A stretch of 64,000 bases of DNA from Deltaproteobacteria bacterium (lineage in GTDB: Bacteria; Desulfobacterota; Desulfobulbia; Desulfobulbales; JAJRZW01): assembly GCA_024275015.1 (NCBI GenBank), contig JAJRZW010000064.1, positions 1-64,000 on the forward strand, read 5' to 3'. The notes below the pieces were generated by a model. The model searched no databases, was not told the DNA's origin, and was given only the letters and a program-made list of their open reading frames with translations. Both the position numbers and the translations under genes were made by a program. Positions within the stretch are counted from its first letter, which is position 1. Every line of letters starts with the position of its first letter. Below, in pieces: positions 58,444 through 64,000 of this stretch.

Positions 58444-59232
58444 CTATATGGATTCAGGTTTTTTTGCCTTATCCCACAGCCTGATGACTTCATCGGCGTC
58501 CAGATCGGCAAAATTATCTTCCGAACTGTCGACGATCCGGCTCAGTCGGGTGAATCGGCGGATAAATTTTTTGATTGCGTGGTTAAGGGCGTTTTCGCTG
58601 TCAAGCCCGGTCATCCTCGCGAGGTTGACGACCACGAAGAGGATGTCGCCCAGCTCGTCCAGCATCTCCTCGGGATTGCCACCGTGGATGGCGGAGCGCA
58701 TCTCACTGATCTCCTCATCTAATTTGGTGAAGATGGCGGCAACGTCGGGCCATTCGAAGCCGGTCCGGGCCGCTCTTTCTGAAACCTTGTGGGCCTTGCC
58801 CAGGGCCGGCATTCCGGCCGGGACCTTAAGCGGCGCGGGAGTTTTTTCTCCCTCCGCCTCTTTCTCTTCCGCCTTTATCCGTTTCCAGTTGCGACGGATC
58901 TCCTCTTCGCCGGCTCCTTTTTTGTCCCCGAATACATGGGGGTGACGGCGAACCATTTTAGCGCATATCGCCTTAAAGGAGTCGTCGATAGTGAAGACGC
59001 CCGCCTCTTCGTAAAGATTTGCTAAAAAAATGAGTTGGAACAGCATGTCGCCAAGTTCGTCACGGATGTGACCGGGGTGGGCTTCGTCGATGGCCTCAAG
59101 GAGTTCATACATTTCTTCAATGAGGTAGGGGCGAAATGATTCGACCGTCTGCTTTTTATCCCAGGGGCAGCCGTCTTTGTCCCGGAGTTTTTTTATTATA
59201 TGGATAAGGTCGTTGATGGATTGGTTTTCCAT
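58444..59232 (-). CDS. mazG: Nucleoside triphosphate pyrophosphohydrolase MazG
   Basis: The 262-residue protein has two MazG domains. The first has GCPWDKKQTVESFRPYLIEEMYELLEAI-type residues (quoted in part: CPWDKKQTVESFRPYLIEE) and HIRDELGDMLFQLIFLA; the second has GFEWPD and EEMLDELGDILFVVVNLAR. The EEXXE/EXXD metal-binding pattern is present. It hydrolyses (d)NTPs to monophosphates for house-cleaning. ATG 59232 has AGGAG 11 bases upstream; a TTG at 59274 is less likely. Confidence 0.95.
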   Translation of the reverse strand: MENQSINDLIHIIKKLRDKDGCPWDKKQTVESFRPYLIEEMYELLEAIDEAHPGHIRDELGDMLFQLIFLANLYEEAGVFTIDDSFKAICAKMVRRHPHVFGDKKGAGEEEIRRNWKRIKAEEKEAEGEKTPAPLKVPAGMPALGKAHKVSERAARTGFEWPDVAAIFTKLDEEISEMRSAIHGGNPEEMLDELGDILFVVVNLARMTGLDSENALNHAIKKFIRRFTRLSRIVDSSEDNFADLDADEVIRLWDKAKKPESI

Positions 59233-59281
59233 GGGGACGGGATCTCCTGGGTTGGTGTCTGTTTGAGGTGACAAATATAAT

Positions 59282-59482
59282 CCTGAATCTGTGACGGCTT
59301 AGTGGCAACCGAGTATTCATTACATTATGAATTCATACGTTTTTTGCCGGATTTTCACCCCGCCGCCCTTCGGGCGTCCGGGAACGGCGCATCCGCGGTG
59401 TCGGCAAGCCGTTGATATACCGAAGTATAATCAACGTGCTTGCCTCCTTGCGCCTGCGCCGTTCCCGAGTCACGGATCCAGG
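59282..59482. repeat. Family B repeat, long copy with nested hairpin
   Basis: Inverted ends CCTGAATCTGTGAC and CACGGATCCAGG bound about 200 bp. Inside, GGGAACGGCGCA pairs with TGCGCCGTTCCC, and within that GGCAAGCCGTTGATATAC pairs with GTATAATCAACGTGCTTGCC around a CGAA loop. The outer 80 bp match 366-479 in reverse. Confidence 0.8.
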
Positions 59483-59956
59483 ATAATGTTTTCGGGGGTG
59501 ACAATATCCCGGGGGATGGAATTTATAAAGGCCTGCCCCCTATCATTATATTGCCGATTGAGGCGTTGCGCGCAGCCTGTTTTTCAACGGATTGTTAACC
59601 GGAAAAGGGCGTTTGAGGAGAGGATCCTTGGAATATTATGGTGGCGCTGCGAAAAAAATCAATCAGTTGTTTTTTCTCGGGAGATCAGGGGGATAGAGAT
59701 AGTCATCCCTTGATGGCCGCCGCTTTGCGCCTGAAAGCCTGTTTTTTTGAGGCAGTCTTTATTTTTCAATGAAAATGTTTTATAATAATTCCTGACAATG
59801 AAGAAAATTTTATGGTCATACCTGTTTTGCAGGTTCAGTTGATTTTTCTATGTGCGTTAAGGTCTTATCTCCGCCGGGGCCCTGATCCGGAACGAAACTC
59901 GCCTAAGACAATATTGTTTTTTTTATTTCAATCCTATTTTTATGAGGGACAGTAAC
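59483..59956. other. Non-coding gap upstream of the AP2-like gene
   Basis: No gene was seen. A family A solo end is at 59574-59598 (CCTGTTTTTCAACGGATTGTTAA). AT-rich sequence with a perfect TATAAT at 59781-59786 may be the -10 box of the AP2-like gene, but no convincing -35 box is at the right distance. Confidence 0.4.
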
Positions 59957-60427
59957 ATGGTCAAGGAAAAAGATTTTGCCAGGAAGTATAAAGATGGCGA
60001 CAAGAAAAAAATTCTGTTGGAGAAACACAAGGATGTTGCCAGGATAGATCAGGAGGAAAAACGAACCCATGGTTGGTATGTGCGGGTCAGGTTTTATGGT
60101 AAGACCCATTCCAAGTTTTTTTCCGATCGCAAATGCGGTGGACGTTATTCAAGCCTGCTTGCCGCCCTTGCCTGGCGTGACAAGACCGAAGCCAGGATCG
60201 GCAAGATCCGTACCGACAAGCATGTGGTGACGGTGAGCAACACCAAGACCGGGGTGGTCGGGGTAAGGCTTAACGACAAGCTTAACCGTTACGAGGTCAG
60301 CTGGGTAACCCCGGGCGGCAAACAAGGCAAAACCTCGGTTTCGATCATCAAGCATGGCAAGAAGAAGGCCTTTGAGCGGGCCTGCGCCATCCGGGAAAAG
60401 AAAGAGATGGAGCGGCTTGCCGCCTGA
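59957..60427 (+). CDS. AP2/ERF-like DNA-binding domain protein
   Basis: The 156-residue, strongly basic protein starts at ATG 59957 with AGGGA eight bases upstream; an ATG at 59942 is possible. Two similar units are visible. Residues about 35-85 (GWYVRVRFYGKTHSKFFSD, then a helix SLLAALAWRDKTEARIG) and about 95-150 (GVVGVRLNDKLNRYEVSW, then a helix AFERACAIREKKEME) show the AP2 pattern of three beta strands and an alpha helix. Bacterial AP2-like proteins often come from mobile elements or homing nucleases, but no nuclease motif is present here. It stands alone with its own terminator. A DNA-binding or regulator role is inferred. Confidence 0.65.
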   Translation: MVKEKDFARKYKDGDKKKILLEKHKDVARIDQEEKRTHGWYVRVRFYGKTHSKFFSDRKCGGRYSSLLAALAWRDKTEARIGKIRTDKHVVTVSNTKTGVVGVRLNDKLNRYEVSWVTPGGKQGKTSVSIIKHGKKKAFERACAIREKKEMERLAA

Positions 60428-60542
60428 TTGGCAAGCGATCAATTAACCACACCTGTACAAAAAAAATCGTACTCATATAAGGGGTTCAGGAAGCCGCCAT
60501 GTTGTGCGCTTACCCTGATTGCTTCTTGCGGTCGTGTTCACG

Positions 60543-60573
60543 GCGTCCCCGTCCAGGCGGGGCGCTTTTTTTT
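60543..60573 (+). terminator. Rho-independent terminator after the AP2-like gene
   Basis: GCGTCCCC-GTCCAG-GCGGGGCGC followed by eight T. It sits 115 bp past the AP2-like stop and touches the end of the convergent phosphatase gene. Confidence 0.7.
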
Positions 60574-61255
60574 ACGCAGTCTTCAGGCATTGTTTTGCCA
60601 ATAGATCGGTGATTTTCATGGGGTGGGAGATTATATGTTCTGCGCCGTTATCCTGGAGCTCTTTTTGCCCCCGGAAACCCCAGAGGACGCCGGTTGCCGT
60701 CATTCCGGCGCTGCGGGCGCATTTCATGTCGGTGGCGGTGTCACCCAGATAGAGGATCCTCTCAGGGGGGACGGCGATTTTTGTGGCAATATCAAGGGCC
60801 CCGTCCGGGGCGGGTTTCCTGGCAATTACGTCGATAAAACCCTGTACCGCGGCAAATTTTATCTGTGGGAAAAAATGACGGCACATTCTGACCGTGAACC
60901 GGTCGGGTTTGTTTGACAGTACTGCCAGGGGAAGACCTTTGTCGCGCAAAAAAAACAGCATTTCCATGATTCCGTCGTAGGGTCTGCTTTTGCAGGCCCA
61001 TGATCGGCCGTACTCCCTCAGCATCTTTTCCCGGCATGTTTTTGTTGTTTCATGGTCGGTGTCGGCGGGCAGGACTCTCTTTACCAATCGGCTCATCCCC
61101 TCACCGACAAAATAACGGTAATCATTCCTTGGGTGCGTCGGATACCCCATGTTCTCAAGCACCCGGTTCATGCTGTCGGCAATATCGTCCAGGGTGTCGA
61201 TGAGGGTACCGTCAAGATCGAATATGACCGCGGAGATTTCAGGCACTGTCGGCAT
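60572..61255 (-). CDS. gph: HAD-family phosphatase, phosphoglycolate-phosphatase-like
   Basis: The 227-residue HAD hydrolase has motif I VIFDLDGTLIDT, motif II VLSNKP, Lys in ARKPAPDG and motif IV YLGDTATDM, with a helical cap between motifs I and II. It dephosphorylates small substrates; phosphoglycolate is the family default but is not proven. ATG 61255 was chosen over one at 61456, which lies inside the upstream receiver gene. It follows that gene by 2 bp. Confidence 0.88.
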   Translation of the reverse strand: MPTVPEISAVIFDLDGTLIDTLDDIADSMNRVLENMGYPTHPRNDYRYFVGEGMSRLVKRVLPADTDHETTKTCREKMLREYGRSWACKSRPYDGIMEMLFFLRDKGLPLAVLSNKPDRFTVRMCRHFFPQIKFAAVQGFIDVIARKPAPDGALDIATKIAVPPERILYLGDTATDMKCARSAGMTATGVLWGFRGQKELQDNGAEHIISHPMKITDLLAKQCLKTA

Positions 61256-61257
61256 GG

Positions 61258-61734
61258 TCAGGATTTGTTGATTGCGGTCTCGATGATTCGGCGGCCTACG
61301 CCCAGACGGGCTCTGAGAATTGAAGGCTTGCTCGGTTTGGTCAGGTAGTCGTCGGCACCGCCGTCCAGGGCCATGATCTGTTCCTGGGCGGATTTGCGGG
61401 CGCTGAACATGATTATGTAGATGTAGTTGCCGGGGCGGGTGCGGACACGCTGGCATATCTGCATGCCGCTTAAGCCCGGGAGGTTCCAGTCAAGGATGGC
61501 CAGACGCAGGTCGGGATTGGCCTCAATGGCCGCCATGGCCTCATCGCCGGTCTCGGCCTCGATCGGCTCATATCCCCATTTGTTGAGGAAATTGGTTAAC
61601 CCCCTGCGGACTACGTTATTGTCTTCGGCCACAAGGACCATGGGCGGAGGATGGCTGCTGATTGTTACCTTTTCCCCGGTGGTATCGCTTTTTTCCGGTG
61701 TTGCCGGCTCTTTGTTTTTTTTGTCTTCGTCCAT
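61258..61734 (-). CDS. Stand-alone response-regulator receiver protein
   Basis: The 158-residue protein has a disordered N-terminal 30 residues rich in Lys/Glu/Thr and one receiver domain: VLVAEDNNVVRRGL, phosphoacceptor Asp in LAILDWNLPG, the FSAR switch, and Lys in DDYLTKPS. No output domain is present, as in CheY- or Spo0F-like proteins. A promoter is just upstream. Coupling to the phosphatase gene (2-bp gap) is unusual, and its kinase partner is unknown. Confidence 0.85.
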   Translation of the reverse strand: MDEDKKNKEPATPEKSDTTGEKVTISSHPPPMVLVAEDNNVVRRGLTNFLNKWGYEPIEAETGDEAMAAIEANPDLRLAILDWNLPGLSGMQICQRVRTRPGNYIYIIMFSARKSAQEQIMALDGGADDYLTKPSKPSILRARLGVGRRIIETAINKS

Positions 61735-61792
61735 TTTACACCTTGCGATATCAGGATTATGGCGTCGTTGTCGTATGTTGGGACATTAATTG

Positions 61793-61820
61793 ATTATAAG
61801 GAAAAGGTCCGGGGGACAAA
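61793..61820 (-). promoter_or_regulatory. Likely promoter of the receiver-phosphatase unit
   Basis: On the minus strand a perfect TATAAT (61793-61798) lies 15-16 bp from TTGTCC/TTTGTC (61814-61820), about 60 bp before the receiver gene. Confidence 0.5.
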
Positions 61821-61936
61821 AGAAAAAATTATTTTTCATCCGGGAAGAGCTTTTCCGTCAGGGGCGGTAGCGGTTTTTTCACGCTATGTTCGCAGGCGAT
61901 CAATCAGCCACACCTGATGCAAAACAATCGCAGTCT

Positions 61937-62030
61937 GTAACAGCCCTTTGAAAAACCGGCTGGCTGAAACTTGTTTTGGCCAACCGGGGAGAGAAAAAGC
62001 CATGGACGGATTTTTAAAAGGCCTGACAAG
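61937..62030 (-). repeat. Family A repeat, shortened reverse copy
   Basis: AACAGCCCTTTGAAAAACCGG, GAAACTTGTTTTGGCCAACC, AAAAAGCCATGGACGG and a degenerate end AAAAGGCCTGACAA. About 60 bp of the full element is missing. Confidence 0.7.
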
Positions 62031-62066
62031 GGTTCCATGGCCGCCGCCATGGATCCCTTACCTCTG
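62028..62066. repeat. Family D short palindrome, second copy
   Basis: AAGGGTTCCATGGCCGCC with inverted GCCATGGATCCCTTACC, the reverse of the copy at 25846-25886. Confidence 0.45.
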
Positions 62067-62252
62067 TTTTTGTGCTTGACGACCTTTGGCAATGGCACTA
62101 TGTTTCTGAGCTTGCCAGATTTTTGCTTGTTGTTTTTTTCAAGAAAATTGCCGTTTTTGATTCTGTAGGGGCGGCAATGTTGATGGACTCGTAACAAATA
62201 TCTCAAACGGAAGCGGGTCCACGTAATTTCAATAAGCTATAAGCGCAATTGC

Positions 62253-62281
62253 TGTTGGCCCGCAATTTATTGCGAGGCCAA
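62253..62281 (+). promoter_or_regulatory. Strong hairpin in the ppaC leader
   Basis: GTTGGCC-CGCAAT-TTATTGCG-AGGCCAAC folds into a long stem about 50 bp before ppaC. It could be an mRNA-stabilising leader or an attenuator; no T-run follows. Confidence 0.4.
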
Positions 62282-62333
62282 CAATGTTGAAAATCTTTTT
62301 AATATCCCAATTTTTTTCTGAGGAGGACATGAG

Positions 62334-63257
62334 ATGAGTGTTTATGTCGTTGGCCATAAAAATCCCGACACCGATTCGGTCACCAGTGCCATTGTCTATG
62401 CCGAGCTCAAAAAGGCTACCGGTACCGATGCCGTTGCGGTTATGCAGGGCGGGCTCAACCCCGAGACCGAGTTGGTTCTTGATAAATTTGGTTTTGCCGT
62501 CCCGGAGATCATGACCGATGCTGCCGGCAAGCAGGTTATTCTGGTTGACCACAGTGATATCGCCCAGGCCCCCGATAATCTCGACAAGGGCGAGGTCGTC
62601 GAGATCATTGACCATCATAAGATCGGTGATGTCACCACCAATAACCCCATCTTTTTCTGCGCCCAGCCCGTCGGCTGTACCGGTACAGTGTTGAAGCAGC
62701 TTTTCGAGATCAACAAGGTCGCCGTCTCTGAAAAGGTTGCCGGTCTCATGCTCTGCGCGATTCTCAGCGACACTGTCATGTTTAAATCGCCCACCACCAC
62801 CGAGGCCGACAAGACCGCATGTGAGGATCTGGCCAAGATCGCCGGGATCAGCGACATGGAGTCTCTGGCATTGGAGATGTTCAGGGCCAAGAGTGCTGTT
62901 GACGGGGTTGACCCTAAGGACCTGATTTTCCGTGATTATAAGGACTTCGACATGAAGGGTAACAAGGTGGGATGCGGTCAGCTTGAGCTCGTTGACCTTT
63001 CCCTGGTTGCTGGTATCCGCGACGATCTTTTTAACGCCATGAAGGAAGTCAAGGAAGAGGGTGGCCGTCACACCGTCCTCCTTATGCTTACTGACATTAT
63101 GAAGGAAGGCACCGACCTGATGGTGGTCAGTGATGACGCCTCTTATGTTGAAAAGGCCTACGGCGTAAAGCTTGACGCCCCCAGCGTCTGGGTTGATGGT
63201 ATGATGAGCCGCAAGAAGCAGACCATTCCGCCGCTGCAGGAGGCCTTTGGCTGCTGA
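62334..63257 (+). CDS. ppaC: Manganese-dependent inorganic pyrophosphatase (family II)
   Basis: The 307-residue DHH-family enzyme has GHKNPDTDSVTSA at the start, VDHSD, the DHH motif in EIIDHHKIGDV, and a DHHA2 C-terminal domain ending in WVDGMMSRKKQTIPPL. It hydrolyses pyrophosphate with Mn or Co. GAGGA precedes the ATG. Family II pyrophosphatases are common in anaerobes such as sulfate reducers, where pyrophosphate from sulfate activation must be removed; sulfate reduction itself is not shown here. Confidence 0.97.
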   Translation: MSVYVVGHKNPDTDSVTSAIVYAELKKATGTDAVAVMQGGLNPETELVLDKFGFAVPEIMTDAAGKQVILVDHSDIAQAPDNLDKGEVVEIIDHHKIGDVTTNNPIFFCAQPVGCTGTVLKQLFEINKVAVSEKVAGLMLCAILSDTVMFKSPTTTEADKTACEDLAKIAGISDMESLALEMFRAKSAVDGVDPKDLIFRDYKDFDMKGNKVGCGQLELVDLSLVAGIRDDLFNAMKEVKEEGGRHTVLLMLTDIMKEGTDLMVVSDDASYVEKAYGVKLDAPSVWVDGMMSRKKQTIPPLQEAFGC

Positions 63258-63286
63258 GTCGTTTTTTCTTCTGTATAATATTGATT

Positions 63287-63466
63287 GCCTCGTAACAAGT
63301 ACCCGTTCCGGCTTGAAACGGCATTTCCGGGCCTCCGGGCGACGGGATGCTAACCCCGTAAACTAGGGCTAAGTCCTCAGGCAGACGTGGGGGGTATCCA
63401 TCCCGCCGCCCGGGATTTTCCCGGAAATTGCCGGAGACGCCTCCGCGGGGACTTTTGTTACGAGGC
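63287..63466. repeat. Element F: large nested palindrome after ppaC
   Basis: Bounded by GCCTCGTAACAAGTACCCG and its inverted form ending ACTTTTGTTACGAGGC. Nested stems are GGCATTTCCGGG/CCCGGAAATTGCC and CGGGCG-CGGGAT/ATCCCG-CGCCCG, around a 55-base core (63349-63403). It lies between convergent genes. No known riboswitch consensus was recognised. Confidence 0.65.
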
Positions 63467-63475
63467 CATCATATT

Positions 63476-63504
63476 TAACAGTCAGTTGAAAAACGGTCTG
63501 TTAA
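63476..63504. repeat. Family A solo hairpin
   Basis: AACAGTCAGTTGAAAAACGGTCTGTTAAG, an end-to-end hairpin 12 bp past the cytochrome stop. Confidence 0.6.
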
Positions 63505-63516
63505 GCCCTGAATCCT

Positions 63517-64000
63517 TTACCGGGTGCCCCGCAGCCTGAACGACTGACCGGGTTCCGTGTCCGGGCCGCAGATGATCTCCAGATCCCGTCGCAGGTTGAA
63601 ATCGTCGTCATGCTCGGAGGTATGGCAGCCGGCGCAGGCACTGGCGGGAGAGGGATTGCCTGGTTCTGCCCCGTTGGGATCGGCGGCATGGTTCTGTCCC
63701 GGGCCATGGCAGGCTTCGCATCCAACCTGGCGCAGGGAGGAGGGGATGTAGAGCAGATATGGCTCTGCCGCCTCTCGGGTGGTGGAGACATGGCATTTGA
63801 GACATTTGGGGTTGGCGGTCTCGTTTTTTTCTCTCAGGGTATTCCAGGCCCTTGAGTGGCGGCTTGCGAGCCATTTTTTTGCTTGAGCTTCATGGCAGCG
63901 ACGGCAGGTCGGCAATCCGGTGTAACCGAGGGCAAATATCTTCCGTCGTGCCTGCGCCGCGGTTTGTGTCTTTATGTTCAGTTCTTTTTTCAGGGCCAGG
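63517..64000 (-). CDS. Multihaem cytochrome c (c554-like), C-terminal part, runs off window edge
   Basis: The open frame continues from 64000 to a stop at 63517, giving about 160 residues with four haem motifs: CRRCH, CLKCH, CEACH and CAGCH. The segment YTGLPTCRRCHEAQAKKWLASRH resembles the cytochrome c554/tetrahaem domain ('C..CH..W..S.H'). The N-terminus and signal peptide are outside the window, so the true haem number may be higher and a fused metallophosphatase domain is possible, as in some deltaproteobacterial homologues. It is likely periplasmic and acts in anaerobic electron transfer. Confidence 0.85.
   Translation of the reverse strand, partial: LALKKELNIKTQTAAQARRKIFALGYTGLPTCRRCHEAQAKKWLASRHSRAWNTLREKNETANPKCLKCHVSTTREAAEPYLLYIPSSLRQVGCEACHGPGQNHAADPNGAEPGNPSPASACAGCHTSEHDDDFNLRRDLEIICGPDTEPGQSFRLRGTR

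Larger units (their letters stand above)
61735..62333. other. 600-bp non-coding region between the receiver gene and ppaC
   Basis: Holds the receiver promoter, a family A copy (61937-62030), a family D palindrome (62028-62066), an ACTCGTAACAAATATC stretch like the ends of element F, and a strong hairpin before ppaC (62253-62281). No gene was recognised. Confidence 0.55.

Noticed and set aside
63287..63466. Element F as an integron attC site or a known riboswitch
   Set aside because: The attC R-box core (GTTRRRY/RYYYAAC) pairs are not present at the ends, no integrase is nearby, and I could match no GEMM, cobalamin, fluoride, TPP or Moco consensus.

Overview
The window looks like chromosome of a Gram-negative, anaerobic-type bacterium, most probably a Desulfobacterota (former Deltaproteobacteria) lineage. 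This placement is an inference. It rests on outer-membrane biogenesis genes (BamA, LolCD, an LptE-like lipoprotein), an Asp14-type 7Fe/8Fe ferredoxin like Desulfovibrio africanus FdIII, a multihaem c554-type cytochrome, a bacterial AP2-like protein, and the gene orders lysS-lolCE-lolD-bamA and rpsF-rpsR-DUF2232-rplI-dnaB. The sequence is GC-rich with almost no spare coding space; no prophage, integrase, IS transposase or CRISPR array was seen.

Layout. 1-270: edge fragment of a ParB-like protein (minus). 655-7561 (plus): hybrid histidine kinase, half-length FolE2-like protein, CCA-adding enzyme, glycogen phosphorylase, iron-sulfur-flavoprotein-like reductase. 7701-14455 (minus): mfd-surA-rodZ-recO. 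14647-20845 (minus): lysS-lolCE-lolD-bamA. 20948-22044: frameshifted MetE-like gene. 22439-28581 (plus): tRNA-Leu, tig-clpP-clpX, lon, tRNA-Val, tRNA-Asp. 28860-46813 (minus): an 18-kb MSHA-type type IV pilus cluster (mshQ-C-D-O-P-A-N-I-J-K-L-M-E-G order) ending in a GT-C/TPR membrane protein. 47384-50767: ferredoxin, dus, tkt. 50854-58072 (minus): rpsF-rpsR-DUF2232-rplI-dnaB-leuS-lptE. 58444-63257: mazG, AP2-like gene, gph-type phosphatase with a receiver protein, ppaC. 63517-64000: edge fragment of a multihaem cytochrome.

Three genes are interrupted in the sequence as given: dnaB (in-frame TAG where a Glu codon is expected), mshE (in-frame TAA where a Glu codon is expected) and the MetE-like gene (one base short in a run of five A). 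These may be sequencing or assembly errors; if real they are biologically striking, above all in dnaB.

The most unusual feature is the non-coding repertoire. The intergenic spaces are full of several unrelated families of palindromic dispersed repeats. The commonest (family A, about 150 bp, ends like AACAGTCCGTTGAAAAA) occurs in full, partial or solo-end form more than a dozen times, very often within 0-20 bp after a stop codon and even between ribosomal and replication genes of one operon. Other families (B, with inverted ends CCTGAATCCGTGAC; C, a pair around the ferredoxin; D; E; and F, a single large nested palindrome) behave like MITE or REP/BIME elements and in places supply the start or stop codons of real genes (lptE, dus, cca).
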